Shown here piece by piece: positions 1 through 8,404 of a stretch of 64,000 nucleotides of DNA. The translations under genes were made by a program, and so were the position numbers. The stretch covers positions 309,763 to 373,762 of the forward strand of contig KB906740.1 in the NCBI GenBank assembly GCA_000381585.1, written 5' to 3'. Numbering within the stretch: the stretch's first letter is position 1; each line of letters starts with the position of its first letter. This DNA is from Acidobacteriaceae bacterium KBS 83 (GTDB lineage: Bacteria > Acidobacteriota > Terriglobia > Terriglobales > Acidobacteriaceae). The notes beneath the pieces were generated by a model. The model was not told the DNA's origin, did no database searches, and saw only the letters and a list, made by a program, of their open reading frames with translations.

Positions 1-9
1 CTTTCCACA

Positions 10-726
10 ATGAACTTCACCCAACTGCAAGAGCGCCTCCGCCTGGAACTCCTTCGGCGGATCGATCGAGGCAGTGTGAATGGAGCTCTCCTCGCCCGTC
101 AGACTGGATTTCGACCCTCGCATATTTCCAATTTTCTTCGCCGCAGACGCACCCTCAGCCTCGGCGGTCTCGATCGACTGCTCGCCGCGCAAATGCTCAC
201 CGTCAATGATCTGCTCGCGCTCGAAGACGCGCCATCCCCTCCGCGTGAATCCGCTAGCAGCATCACCCACACTGCTGTTCCCGTTGTGGCACCAGCCGCT
301 GCAATCCACGATCCAGTTCCACCCAGCTCAACAACGCTCGACCTGATGCAGTTGCCGCTCGGCATTCTCGAACAGATGCGCTCGCGCCGCGCCACCTCGC
401 GACGTGGATGGTCCCGCTTCGTCTCCGTTCGTGTCACACGACAGCAGGCCATCGGCATGCAACCTCTATTGCCATCCGAGACCATCGCGGTCATCGATCG
501 CCACTACAACTCTCCTGTCTCCTACCAGCCCCCGCTCCCCTCGGTTTTCGCGGTGCGCGTCGGCAATGCACTTCAGTTCCGGCTCGCAGCGTTTGAAAGC
601 AATCGCCTCATCCTGCGCCCGATCGAGCTCAACTATCCCGTGCAACTGCTGGCTCTGGGACCGCATGAGATGCCTTCGGATCTCATCGTCGGCCGCGTCT
701 GCCTCACCATCGCCCCCATCCCCTAA
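10..726 (+). CDS. HTH regulator with degenerate S24/LexA-like C-terminal domain
   Basis: A 238-residue protein. Residues about 24-60 read as a helix-turn-helix of the Cro/CI type (ALLARQTGFRPSHISNFL core). Residues about 65-120 are a Pro/Ser/Ala-rich linker. Residues about 135-236 resemble the LexA/CI S24 fold and end in the typical IVGRVCLTI strand. Where S24 proteases have Ser-Met-x-Pro, this protein has Gly-Met-Gln-Pro (IGMQPLLPSETIAVID), so the nucleophile appears to be lost and the domain is probably only for dimerisation. I infer a DNA-binding repressor that is not self-cleaving; its targets are unknown. The start is the first ATG and sits 9 bases from the window edge, so a longer N-terminus cannot be excluded. 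Confidence 0.7.
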   Translation: MNFTQLQERLRLELLRRIDRGSVNGALLARQTGFRPSHISNFLRRRRTLSLGGLDRLLAAQMLTVNDLLALEDAPSPPRESASSITHTAVPVVAPAAAIHDPVPPSSTTLDLMQLPLGILEQMRSRRATSRRGWSRFVSVRVTRQQAIGMQPLLPSETIAVIDRHYNSPVSYQPPLPSVFAVRVGNALQFRLAAFESNRLILRPIELNYPVQLLALGPHEMPSDLIVGRVCLTIAPIP

Positions 727-807
727 CTGAAGTGAATCGCACAAATCTCGCGCCTACGAAGATCGTCCTCGCCATTCATCGCCTCGAGTGCAGCGAAGCT
801 CCATCCC

Positions 808-863
808 GTCATCTCGACCCTGGCCACCCGGCGCCGGGAGACCGGCGAAGGAGAGATGCGCTG
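808..863. repeat. Intergenic repeat family C, copy 1 (with insertion)
   Basis: Begins gtcatctcgacc and ends gaaggagagatgcgctg, matching the ends of the copies at 21857 and 35874, with a GC-rich palindrome (cccggcgccggg) in the middle. Confidence 0.4.
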
Positions 864-894
864 TCCATTCTCCGCGCAAGCCACAACGTCAGTA

Positions 895-960
895 GTGAGC
901 GACCAAAGGGAGCGAACCCCACGATGTGCGCCACCGGCGCGTCCGCCCGTGCGGCAAGCA
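895..960. repeat. Intergenic repeat family A, copy 1
   Basis: Core gtgagcgaccaaagggag, then cgaaccc and a gcgc-cggcgcgtc segment. The same order occurs at 25386-25455 and 40341-40440. All copies are intergenic. The remainder of 727-994 shows nothing else I can support. Confidence 0.55.
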
Positions 961-994
961 CCCGATCTGTTAGCATCGCCATCGGAGGACGCAA

Positions 995-1216
995 ATGGAG
1001 CAACCCGCCACACTGTCCAGCGCCGCTCGCCGTAACGAAGACATCGCTCTCGACCTGTTGAAATTTGTCGCCACCACGGCCGGCGTCGGCCGTCCCGCCG
1101 TCGGGTCCACCGGCTTCACCACGCCCTCGGCCAGCAAGGCGGACGATCAGGTCGCCCACCTGCTCGAGCTCTACACGCGCTGTCTGCAAGCCGTCGAAGG
1201 CAAGAGCGGCCGCTAG
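995..1216 (+). CDS. Small conserved-looking protein of unknown function
   Basis: A 73-residue ORF starting with ATG, 5 bases after a perfect GGAGG (ggaggacgcaaATG), which is the main reason to believe it. It is polar, has no signal peptide or membrane segment, and its second half (residues about 48-68) is predicted amphipathic helix (VAHLLELYTRCLQAV). It lies between a regulator and a sugar dehydrogenase on the same strand, with repeats on both sides, so operon membership is doubtful. I do not recognise a family. Confidence 0.6.
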   Translation: MEQPATLSSAARRNEDIALDLLKFVATTAGVGRPAVGSTGFTTPSASKADDQVAHLLELYTRCLQAVEGKSGR

Positions 1217-1325
1217 AGTATTTCCCTGTATGTCCATACCAGAGCGCTATAGAGCGCGTGGCTTTTCCGTTAAGAAAAGCCACACTGCGCGGGAACTTGG
1301 CCACACACGATCACAGTGAGAACGC
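1217..1325. repeat. Palindromic element family B, diverged copy
   Basis: Contains the hairpin ggcttttc-cgttaa-gaaaagcc (1260-1281), an 8-bp stem equal in position and sequence to the hairpin in the 25457-25565 element. A ggcc block follows, then an outer gtgagaacg end matching gtgaaaacg there. The left end is poorly conserved, so the left boundary is approximate. Confidence 0.45.
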
Positions 1326-1335
1326 TCTAGTCGGG

Positions 1336-2367
1336 GTGGCCTCCGCCTCTCCTCAATCCATCGGCTTTGCCGTTATCGGCGCCGGGGCTTTTGGCAGCAA
1401 TCATCTCCGGGTCATTCGCGAATTGAGCGACTCCGGCGATCTCGTCCGCCTTGCGGCCATCGTAGAAAGCGATACCGCTCGGGGGCGGAATCTGCACTCC
1501 AGTTTCCCCGGCGTGCGTATCTTCCACGACGTCGATGCCTGCCTCGCCGCGTGCGCCGCTGGCGAGATCCAGGTCCACGCCGCATCCGTCTGCGTCCCCA
1601 CCAGCGCTCACGCTGCCGTCGCCAGTGCGCTCCTGCAGGCCGGTATCGATGTTCTGGTCGAAAAACCCATCGCCGCCTCTCTCGCCGAGGCCGACGCGCT
1701 CATCGCCCTCGCGTCACTCCAGCAGCGCATCCTTCAGATCGGTCATCTCGAGCGGTTCAACCCCGCCGTCCACGCCGTCCATCCCTATATCCACATGCCC
1801 ATGTTCTTTGAGGCGCACCGGCTGAGCGTCTTCACCCCGCGCTCGCTCGATGTCGATGTCATCCTCGATCTCATGGTGCATGACCTCGACATCGTTCTCA
1901 GCCTCGTCCAATCGCCCGTGCATTCCTTGCAGGCCGTCGGCCTTCCCGTCCTCTCGCGAAAAGTCGACATCGCCAACGTGCGCATCGAATTCGCCTCCGG
2001 TTGTGTCGCCAACTTCACCGCCAGTCGCGTCAGCACGGAGCGCGTCCGCAAGCTCCGCTTCTTCCAGCCGCATCAGTACGTGTCCATCGACTACGCTCGC
2101 CAGGACCTACTTTTTATCGACGTAAAGCCACAGGACAGCGCGCCCGGCCCCCACGCCACTCTCAGTGGCCTCGCACTCTCCAAGCCCACCGTTACGCCCG
2201 GAGAGCCGCTGCGTCTGGAGATCGAATCATTTCTGGAAAGCGTGCGCACCCGGCGGCAACCGCAAGTCACCGGCCTGGAAGGCCGCTCCGTGCTCGCTCT
2301 CGCGCTCGACATCAACGCCGCCATTGCAGAGCACGCCACTCGAGCCCACCTCGACCGCTTCGTCTAG
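1336..2367 (+). CDS. Gfo/Idh/MocA-family NAD(P)-dependent oxidoreductase (GnnA-like)
   Basis: The N-terminal Rossmann fold shows GAGAFGSNH near residue 15; EKPIAAS is the family's EKP motif with the cofactor/catalytic Lys; GHLERFNPAV follows. The GH(I/L)ERFNP signature is typical of members acting on UDP-GlcNAc-type sugars, such as the UDP-GlcNAc 3-dehydrogenase GnnA, so a role in lipid A or other envelope amino-sugar synthesis is a reasonable inference but not proven; lpxC is 7 kb away. The open frame extends up to GTG 1258, but that codon lies inside a repeat element (1217-1325), so I prefer GTG 1336, which leaves about 8 residues before the first beta strand. Neither start has a strong ribosome site. 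Confidence 0.85.
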   Translation: MASASPQSIGFAVIGAGAFGSNHLRVIRELSDSGDLVRLAAIVESDTARGRNLHSSFPGVRIFHDVDACLAACAAGEIQVHAASVCVPTSAHAAVASALLQAGIDVLVEKPIAASLAEADALIALASLQQRILQIGHLERFNPAVHAVHPYIHMPMFFEAHRLSVFTPRSLDVDVILDLMVHDLDIVLSLVQSPVHSLQAVGLPVLSRKVDIANVRIEFASGCVANFTASRVSTERVRKLRFFQPHQYVSIDYARQDLLFIDVKPQDSAPGPHATLSGLALSKPTVTPGEPLRLEIESFLESVRTRRQPQVTGLEGRSVLALALDINAAIAEHATRAHLDRFV

Positions 2368-2376
2368 ATCGCGAGT

Positions 2377-2406
2377 GTCATTTTGAGCGGAGCCGAAGGA
2401 CCGCGT
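2377..2406. repeat. Intergenic repeat family C, short copy
   Basis: gtcattttgagcggagc then gaaggacc, resembling the start of the copies at 21857 and 35874. Confidence 0.35.
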
Positions 2407-2522
2407 TCGCGCGCGATCATTCACTCCCGCTGACCGGTTCTTGGCCGGCCGGGGGTTGACTGACTTGCTGACTCGCGATCCAGAGCATCGGGAACAAGAA
2501 AGTCCAGCAGATGACACGCCTG

Positions 2523-3416
2523 TTACTGCAATGTCTGGACTTTGTAGTCGCTGGGAATCTTGAGGGCGAACTGCTCATCGCCCAGCGGCTGATTCACGAC
2601 CACTTTCTGCACTGAGATCGTGATGCGGTAGGACTCACGTGGCCGTTCAATCACAATGGAACTCGGCAAATGCGCGGTCCCGAACTGCCTGTACGGCCCG
2701 TACGTCACGTGTGTCTCCACCCCGCCGTCCTGGTCGTAGATGTCCTGGCCCGTCGGCAGCAGCGTCAACCGGCTGAAGCGGATCACGCGCGTCGGCTTGA
2801 TCACACGCACTGCCAGGTGAGTATCGGCCGCGGGCGCTTCCTCCCCGATGTGCAGGTCATACTCCGGGGTCTCCACCAGCTTGTTGCCCTCTTTGCGCGT
2901 CTCCGATGTGCTGGTCAGGTAAACCAGCCTCTGCGCCGTGATCGAATTGACCAGCACCGAGTTCAGAAAAATATCTGGGCGCAGATTTTCAAGCGCATTC
3001 GTAGAGGGCTTCGTCACCTTGTTGCTGCCTACGATTGCCCGGCTCTTCGGCGGAATCACCAGCTTGAATGTCTCCCCATCGCTGGCCAGGTCAAAGGCAT
3101 GGGTACGCACTACCGGCAGGAGTGCCAGCACGCGCAGCATCGACGGCTTGCGCAGCAGTATGTAGCCGTGGAATGGCGTAATATCCGTCTGCTTGCCCTG
3201 CCGCGCGCCTCCCGTGGTCGCCTGGAAGTCCACCGTTGCCGTCAGGCTATTGATCGCGGCATAGCGGTCGTTTACGCCATTCACCAGTTGCGCCACGCTG
3301 GCGTCCATGGCAGGGCCGGCAATCGTGGTCTTCTCCACTTTGTGAGTGTGGTAAAGGCAGCCGCTCAGGCACGGCAGCACTGCCAAAAGTCCCACACTCC
3401 ACCATCGTCGTTGCAT
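2523..3416 (-). CDS. Outer-membrane-type lipoprotein, DUF4292/LolA-like fold
   Basis: From ATG 3416 the protein is 297 residues. A short signal peptide (RRWWSVGLLAVLPC) ends in the lipobox LSGC, so residue about 20 would be the lipidated Cys. The mature part has a sorting-factor-like pattern: a helix (NGVNDRYAAINSLTATVDF), then alternating beta strands with a GYILLRKPSMLRV strand, common in LolA/DUF4292-type lipoproteins. An Asp or Gly sorting residue is absent after Cys (CLYH), consistent with outer-membrane delivery. The frame is open to 3518, but the upstream part encodes no signal peptide. Nearest gene on the same strand is mltG, 175 bases upstream. Exact function unknown. Confidence 0.75.
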   Translation of the reverse strand: MQRRWWSVGLLAVLPCLSGCLYHTHKVEKTTIAGPAMDASVAQLVNGVNDRYAAINSLTATVDFQATTGGARQGKQTDITPFHGYILLRKPSMLRVLALLPVVRTHAFDLASDGETFKLVIPPKSRAIVGSNKVTKPSTNALENLRPDIFLNSVLVNSITAQRLVYLTSTSETRKEGNKLVETPEYDLHIGEEAPAADTHLAVRVIKPTRVIRFSRLTLLPTGQDIYDQDGGVETHVTYGPYRQFGTAHLPSSIVIERPRESYRITISVQKVVVNQPLGDEQFALKIPSDYKVQTLQ

Positions 3417-3590
3417 CACGGCTCTAAAGCATTTCTCCTGCAGGTGTCGAGGGCTGAAGCAAAGACCAGGATTCCTTCGCCCTTTCGTCAGGGAGAGGAC
3501 AGCCGAGCATCTCACCACTTCACATTTTCAGGAGAAATGGTCGATCAGTTCAGCAAACCTTAAGTATAGCTTGCTGCGAAGAGCGCGCCC

Positions 3591-4580
3591 CTACGGCGTA
3601 TCACCGCCCGCCCTCTGTGCCTGGCGGTACGCCGCCACGTTGTGCTGGTGCTCTTCGAGCGTCTTCGCGAAGCGCGAGTGGCCGCTCGCGCTGGGATCGG
3701 CAACGAAATACAGATAATCCGTCGTCGCCGGATGGAACGCTGCCTTCAACGACGCCGCGCCCGGGCTGCAGATCGGGCCGGGTGGAAGCCCTGCATGACG
3801 ATAGGTGTTGTAAGCAGAGTCTCGCTGCAAATCCGACTGATAGATTGTCCCGCGATACCGATTCTCCAGCATGGCCGCATAAATCACCGTCGGATCGGTC
3901 ATCAGCGGCATGTTGACGCGCAAACGGTTCTCCATCACGCTTGCCACCAGCGGGCGATCGTTCGCCACCGGCGTCTCCTTCTCCACCAGCGATGCCAGCG
4001 TCACCGTGCGATGCATATCTCCCGTCAACCCGATCTGCATTGTCTCTTGCCGAAATCGCTTGACCATCGCATGCAGCATGGTCATCGGAGTATCGCTGCG
4101 CTGGAATCGATAGGTGTCCGGATACAGGTATCCCTCCAGACTGGTCGCCGCAGGGTCCAGATCGATGACAAGGGCGGTGTCCTTGTGCGCCGCCGTCAGA
4201 AAATCGTCCCGCGTGGCCAGTTGTGCCGCTTCTACTGCGGTCGCGATATCGAAGAGGTTGTAGCCCTCCGGGATCGTCACTACGCGGTAGTAGACATCGC
4301 CGCGCCGCAGCCGCTCATACACCGCAAACACGCCCGCCGGGTGGTCGAAACGATACTCACCCGCCTTCAGCGTGCCGTGCTTGACCATCCGCACCATGTC
4401 GAACGCATAACGGCTGCGGATGATGCCGCGCTCCTCCAGCAGCCGTCCCATCCCTTTCGAGGAGGTACCCGGTGCAATCTCCACAAATGTTTCCAGATGC
4501 GGCCCTGCAGGCGCGAACAGAAACCAGGCGCCGGCGACCAGCGTCAGCAGCAGGAGGAGGACGAGCAGAAAGCGACGCAA
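3591..4580 (-). CDS. mltG: Endolytic peptidoglycan transglycosylase MltG (YceG)
   Basis: A 329-residue protein with one N-terminal membrane helix (residues 3-24) and a periplasmic YceG domain. The family's catalytic Glu lies in LASLVEKET (about residue 201), followed by the usual NRL, PLMTDPTVIYA, SAYNTYRHAGLPPGPICSPG and YLYFVAD motifs. MltG cleaves nascent glycan strands at the inner membrane and limits their length. The start codon is TTG at 4580: a stop codon lies in frame just upstream, so no earlier start exists. It is divergent from ruvX, with 83 bases between them; in many bacteria mltG and ruvX are neighbours, which supports both calls. Confidence 0.93.
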   Translation of the reverse strand: MRRFLLVLLLLLTLVAGAWFLFAPAGPHLETFVEIAPGTSSKGMGRLLEERGIIRSRYAFDMVRMVKHGTLKAGEYRFDHPAGVFAVYERLRRGDVYYRVVTIPEGYNLFDIATAVEAAQLATRDDFLTAAHKDTALVIDLDPAATSLEGYLYPDTYRFQRSDTPMTMLHAMVKRFRQETMQIGLTGDMHRTVTLASLVEKETPVANDRPLVASVMENRLRVNMPLMTDPTVIYAAMLENRYRGTIYQSDLQRDSAYNTYRHAGLPPGPICSPGAASLKAAFHPATTDYLYFVADPSASGHSRFAKTLEEHQHNVAAYRQAQRAGGDTP

Positions 4581-4651
4581 GAGCAGTCAGATCCCTTCGC
4601 GGATCAATCGAAGCACATTCGATTGTAGCCCCCACTCTCAGCCCTACTGGC

Positions 4652-4657
4652 TATCAT
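4652..4657 (+). promoter_or_regulatory. -10-like TATCAT 6 nt before the ruvX start
   Basis: TATCAT followed by cattgc and then GTG 4664. There is no Shine-Dalgarno, so a transcript starting about 7 nt downstream would be leaderless. No clear -35. Confidence 0.4.
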
Positions 4658-4663
4658 CATTGC

Positions 4664-5203
4664 GTGTCGGGAGTGCCACTTTCCGGTCAATCGCAACCCT
4701 GGCCCGGCCTGGCGCAGCCTTGGCTCGGGTTGGACGTCGGCACCCGCCGTATCGGTGTCGCGCTATCCAACACCCTCGGGATCGCCCAGCCCCTACTGAC
4801 CATCGAGTGCACGCAGCCGCGCCGTGATCAACGCTCGATCCTCCGCCTCGCCCGCCGCCACAGTTGTGCAGGCATCATCGTAGGGAACCCGCTGCACCTC
4901 TCCGGCGACCGCAGCCGCCAGACCGAGCGCGTCCACCACTTCGTCTATGAGCTCAAGAGGCTTATCGCCGAATCATCCACTGCGCCCGGAGATGCCGCCG
5001 GCCCGGAACGCGCCGCTCTCGCTGTCCACCTCTGGGACGAGCGCCTCTCCACCGCCGAGGCCTACGCGGCACTCGATGCCACCGGCCAGGATTCTCGCCG
5101 CGCTCCGCGGGGCAAGATCGACCAGCTCGCCGCCGCACTCATCCTCCAGGGCTGGCTAGACGCGCAAAGTGGCTCCCTCACCCTGCTTCCGCCGGACGCT
5201 TGA
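4664..5203 (+). CDS. ruvX: Putative pre-16S rRNA nuclease / Holliday junction resolvase-like RuvX (YqgF)
   Basis: The RNase H-like fold is plain: GLDVGTRRIGVALSN (first catalytic Asp), GNPLHLSGDRS, the Glu in WDERLSTAEAYAAL, and the C-terminal IDQLAAALILQGWLD with the last acidic residue. The family trims the 5' end of 16S rRNA; resolvase activity is reported for some members. GTG at 4664 gives 179 residues; GTG at 4673 is equally possible. An extra 17 or so residues (SGQSQPWPGLAQPW) precede the first strand, making it longer than the usual 140-150. The frame stays open to 4472, but those residues overlap mltG and look spurious. Confidence 0.92.
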   Translation: MSGVPLSGQSQPWPGLAQPWLGLDVGTRRIGVALSNTLGIAQPLLTIECTQPRRDQRSILRLARRHSCAGIIVGNPLHLSGDRSRQTERVHHFVYELKRLIAESSTAPGDAAGPERAALAVHLWDERLSTAEAYAALDATGQDSRRAPRGKIDQLAAALILQGWLDAQSGSLTLLPPDA

Positions 5204-5218
5204 GATTTCCCGCCGTCG

Positions 5219-5224
5219 TATAAT
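5219..5224 (+). promoter_or_regulatory. Consensus -10 TATAAT upstream of greA
   Basis: A perfect TATAAT, 73 bases before the greA ATG and just after the ruvX stop. A TTGAGA sits at 5200-5205 but only 13 bp away, too close for a normal -35, so the -35 is uncertain. Confidence 0.5.
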
Positions 5225-5297
5225 GGGCTTTTGGCGGATACCGGATCCCTGCCGTTCCTCGCGGCTTGTGCTTTTCCAGGCCGTCACGGATATTTCC

Positions 5298-5786
5298 ATG
5301 CCCGAACACATCAAGAAAAAGTTAGAACAAGAGATCCGGCACCTCGAGCATGAGCTTTCTCACGAACTCCCGCAGGAGATCAAGAAGGCTGCGTCGCTAG
5401 GTGACCTCAGCGAAAACGCCGAATACCATATGGCCAAGCAGCGCCAGGAGTTTGTCAACGCGCGCCTCGGCCAGCTTAAGAAGCGTATGGCCGAGCTCGC
5501 TCTGGTGAACCTTTCCAACATCCCCCACGACCGGGTTGCCTTCGGTTCCACCGTCCGCGTCTTCGACACCACCAAGGACGAGGAACTCGAATACAAGCTC
5601 GTCACATCCGAAGAATCCGATGTCAACAAGGGGCTCATCTCGACCACCTCACCCATCGGCCGCTCGCTCATCGGCAAGCAGGTCGGAGACATGGTCACGG
5701 TTGTCACTCCCAACGGAAAGCGTGAGCTCGAGGTTCTCAAACTCACCACCATCCACGACGAAGCCGCTCAGGGCGAAGCAAAGTGA
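5298..5786 (+). CDS. greA: Transcription elongation factor GreA/GreB family
   Basis: Starting at ATG 5298 gives 162 residues, the normal GreA size. Residues 1-75 form the coiled-coil domain that enters the RNA polymerase secondary channel, with the conserved acidic tip in GDLSENAEYHMAKQRQ (Asp and Glu needed for transcript cleavage). Residues 85-160 form the FKBP-like domain, with SPIGRSLIGKQVGDMVTVVTPNG. The usual EKLRxELexLk opening is replaced by HIKKKLEQEIRHLEHEL. The longer open frame back to 5169 overlaps ruvX and is not needed. GreA rescues backtracked polymerase. Confidence 0.95.
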   Translation: MPEHIKKKLEQEIRHLEHELSHELPQEIKKAASLGDLSENAEYHMAKQRQEFVNARLGQLKKRMAELALVNLSNIPHDRVAFGSTVRVFDTTKDEELEYKLVTSEESDVNKGLISTTSPIGRSLIGKQVGDMVTVVTPNGKRELEVLKLTTIHDEAAQGEAK

Positions 5787-5889
5787 TTGCGCAGGACCGG
5801 TCTCGATGGATTGCGGAGGCGCATCGTATTGATGAAGCAGCGAGCCTGTAACCGCGGAGCAAGAGCCATGAACCAGGGAGACGAAGCCA

Positions 5890-6654
5890 ATGACCTGGAC
5901 TAGCGCCTTCGGACGCGGCTGCGGCGTCATCCTCCAGGCCATCGTCAACGGGCTTGCCCTCACCCGCATCTCGCCCAATGTCCTCACCTTCGTCGGCCTG
6001 CTCATCAACACTGCGGCGGCCATCTTCTTCGGCCTCGCCAACAGCCACAATTACGTCCGCTTCTTCCTCTACGCCGGCCTGGTCATCATCGGCGCCGGCA
6101 TCTTCGACATGGTCGACGGCCGCGTGGCGCGCCAGACCGACCAGGTCACCGTCTTCGGCGCATTTTTCGACTCCGTTATCGACCGTTATTCCGACGTTGT
6201 CCTCTTCTTCGGACTGCTCGTCTTCTACGCGCGCGGCAACCGCTTTTTCTACGTCGTGCTCGCCGGGTTCGTCATGGTGACGTCGCTAATGGTCAGCTAC
6301 ACCCGCGCCCGCTCCGAGGCCCTCATCGGCTCCTGCAAAGTCGGCTTCATGGAGCGCCCGGAGCGTGTCGTGCTCATCATCCTCGGCGCCCTCTTCGAGC
6401 GCTGGGGAGCGATGGCTCCTGCCCTCTGGGTGCTGGCCGTGCTCTCTACCATCACCGTCATCCACCGCATCTCCTACACCTACACGATGGCCAAGGGCCT
6501 GGCGCTCGACGCGCCGGCAACTCCTGCGCCCGCAAGCTCCGTCGAACCCGTCCCGATCCGCCCCGCAGCTAGCCCCGGCCCTGTTTCCAACACCGCTTCC
6601 GTGACCGCAGACCAGCGTGAGTTCATCTCCGCCCCCACCGCCCCTCGCGCTTAG
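5890..6654 (+). CDS. CDP-alcohol phosphatidyltransferase family membrane protein
   Basis: The family signature D-x2-D-G-x2-A-R-x8-G-x3-D-x3-D is complete (DMVDGRVARQ through GAFFDSVID, residues about 76-100), so the enzyme should transfer a phosphatidyl group from CDP-diacylglycerol to an alcohol. About six hydrophobic helices surround it. The polar head group cannot be assigned; phosphatidylglycerol-phosphate and inositol-phosphate types share this motif. Residues about 205-254 are a Pro/Ala/Ser-rich tail not expected in the core family. The ATG 5890 has a GGGAG ribosome site 9 bases upstream. It follows greA on the same strand by 103 bases. Confidence 0.88.
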   Translation: MTWTSAFGRGCGVILQAIVNGLALTRISPNVLTFVGLLINTAAAIFFGLANSHNYVRFFLYAGLVIIGAGIFDMVDGRVARQTDQVTVFGAFFDSVIDRYSDVVLFFGLLVFYARGNRFFYVVLAGFVMVTSLMVSYTRARSEALIGSCKVGFMERPERVVLIILGALFERWGAMAPALWVLAVLSTITVIHRISYTYTMAKGLALDAPATPAPASSVEPVPIRPAASPGPVSNTASVTADQREFISAPTAPRA

Positions 6655-6731
6655 CCCTCCACAGCATCGTCGTCCGACGAGCATCGGGTTCTTTGGCGCC
6701 GCACCTACCCATTCAGGGCGCGCCGTGCATG

Positions 6732-6737
6732 TAGGAT
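6732..6737 (+). promoter_or_regulatory. -10-like TAGGAT 11 nt before iaaA
   Basis: TAGGAT with 11 bases to ATG 6749. No properly spaced Shine-Dalgarno exists, which suggests a very short leader. Confidence 0.35.
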
Positions 6738-6748
6738 GAACTGTTCGC

Positions 6749-7729
6749 ATGCCCGATCAACCCATACTTCTCGTTCATGGTGGCGCCTGGGCCATCCCCG
6801 ATGACGCCGTCGAAGCCCACACCTTCGGCGTTCGCAGTGCTCTCCTTGCCGGCTACGCGCTGCTCGAGCGCGGTGCCACTGCGGTCGATGCGGTAGAGGC
6901 CGCTGTCGCTGTCCTCGAAGATGACGAGGCCTTTGACGCGGGCCGCGGCTCTTTCCTCACGCGCGATGGCAAAGTCCAGCTCGATGCATTGCTCATGGAT
7001 GGCGGAGTTACCGGGACCATGCGCGCCGGTGGCGTGGCCTGCGTCGAACGGTTGCGCAATCCCATCCACGCAGCGCGTCTGGTCCTAGAGAAGAGTCCCC
7101 ACGTCTACTTCGTCGGCCGCGACGCCGAGAACTTTGCCGCTGAGCACGGCATGCCGCTCATCGACAACGCCGATCTGGTCCTCGATCGCGAACGCAAGCG
7201 GCTTGCCGTAGCGCAACACAAAGAGCGTGCCGGACTGCCCGACCGGACTTTCTCGGGCGTTCAGGAAACCGACAAGGAGGCTCCCGGCCTCGCCTCACAC
7301 GACACCGAATATGACGCGTCGTCGCACGACACGGTCGGCGCCGTCGCGCTCGATGCCGGCGGGAATGTCGCCGCTGCGACTTCCACCGGCGGCACCCTTA
7401 ACAAGGCGCCCGGTCGCGTCGGTGACTCCTCACTCATCGGTTGCGGCTGCTACGCGGACAACCTCAGCGCCGCCGTCTCGCTCACCGGATGGGGCGAGCC
7501 CATCATGAAACTCGTGCTGGGCAAGTGGGCAGTCGATCGCGTCCTCGCCGGCGATGCACCCGACGCCGCGGCAGAAGCCGCCATCGCTTATCTCTTTCGC
7601 CGCCTCGGCGGTCATGGCGGCATCATCCTGCTCGGCCCCGATGGCCGCTACGGCCTCGCCCACAACACGCCGCGCATGGCCTGGGGAGTCTGCAATCAAC
7701 GAGGCGTACAGGTGGGGATCAAAGCGTGA
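6749..7729 (+). CDS. iaaA: Isoaspartyl peptidase / plant-type L-asparaginase (Ntn hydrolase)
   Basis: The 326-residue precursor begins with the family's LLVHGGAWAIP motif and contains the autocleavage site: the Thr in SSHDTVGAVALD (about residue 195) becomes the N-terminal nucleophile of the beta subunit. The downstream STGGTLNKAPGRVGDSSLIGCG motif binds substrate. Such enzymes hydrolyse isoaspartyl dipeptides and asparagine after cleavage into alpha and beta subunits. There is no signal peptide, so it is cytoplasmic. Its stop overlaps the maf start (GTGA), which indicates translational coupling. Confidence 0.93.
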   Translation: MPDQPILLVHGGAWAIPDDAVEAHTFGVRSALLAGYALLERGATAVDAVEAAVAVLEDDEAFDAGRGSFLTRDGKVQLDALLMDGGVTGTMRAGGVACVERLRNPIHAARLVLEKSPHVYFVGRDAENFAAEHGMPLIDNADLVLDRERKRLAVAQHKERAGLPDRTFSGVQETDKEAPGLASHDTEYDASSHDTVGAVALDAGGNVAAATSTGGTLNKAPGRVGDSSLIGCGCYADNLSAAVSLTGWGEPIMKLVLGKWAVDRVLAGDAPDAAAEAAIAYLFRRLGGHGGIILLGPDGRYGLAHNTPRMAWGVCNQRGVQVGIKA

Positions 7730-8334
7730 CCGGGCGAGATGTTGAAAGCAGCGGGCCCCCATTGATTCTGGCCTCCGCGTCGCCTCGCCGCCGCGAACTT
7801 CTCGCCCAGGCCGGTTTCACTTTCGAGGTAACTCCCACCGACATCCCCGAACTCCGCAAGCCCGGCGAAGACCCGATTCACTTCGTCACTCGTCTCGCCC
7901 GTGAAAAGGCCGAGGCCGTCGCCGCTACTCACGCCGTCACGCCGGACACCCTCGTTCTCGGCGCGGACACGATAGTCGTCGTCGACGAAGAGGTCCTCGG
8001 AAAACCGGAGGACGCAGCCGATGCCGCCCGCATGCTCCGCCTCCTCTCTGGCCAAACCCACCAGGTCATCACTGGCCTCTGTCTCGCGAGGGGACTAGAG
8101 CGGCAACGTGCCGCCGAGGTTACATTTGTCCGCTTTGTCACGCTCTCCGATCAGGAGATCCACGACTATGTCGCCACCGGCGAGCCGCTCGACAAAGCCG
8201 GCGCCTACGCCATTCAGGGTCGCGCCGGCCGCTGGGTGCCGCGCATCCACGGCTGCTACTTCAATGTGGTTGGCCTGCCCCTCGCTCTCGTCACCAGCAT
8301 GATCGAGGCCATGCGGGCTGGCACGAGAGCCTAG
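7726..8334 (+). CDS. maf: Maf/YceF-type nucleoside triphosphate pyrophosphatase
   Basis: Motifs are LILASASPRRRELLAQAG (phosphate-binding start), GADTIVVVDEEVLGKP (catalytic Asp) and the Lys/Gln-rich GAYAIQGRAGRWVPRIHGCYFNVVGLPL end. Maf proteins hydrolyse non-canonical or selected NTPs (dTTP, UTP or modified pyrimidines) to the monophosphate and are linked to cell division arrest. I place the start at GTG 7726, overlapping the iaaA TGA by four bases; this leaves about 10 residues before the conserved motif. The frame is open further upstream inside iaaA, but without motif content. Confidence 0.92.
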   Translation: MTGRDVESSGPPLILASASPRRRELLAQAGFTFEVTPTDIPELRKPGEDPIHFVTRLAREKAEAVAATHAVTPDTLVLGADTIVVVDEEVLGKPEDAADAARMLRLLSGQTHQVITGLCLARGLERQRAAEVTFVRFVTLSDQEIHDYVATGEPLDKAGAYAIQGRAGRWVPRIHGCYFNVVGLPLALVTSMIEAMRAGTRA

Positions 8335-8404
8335 AGTCGTTGCTTTGTCTCGACCGTTCCGTCGCGCGAAGCGGCCACCGGAGGACGGAAAGATCTGTCC
8401 ACGC

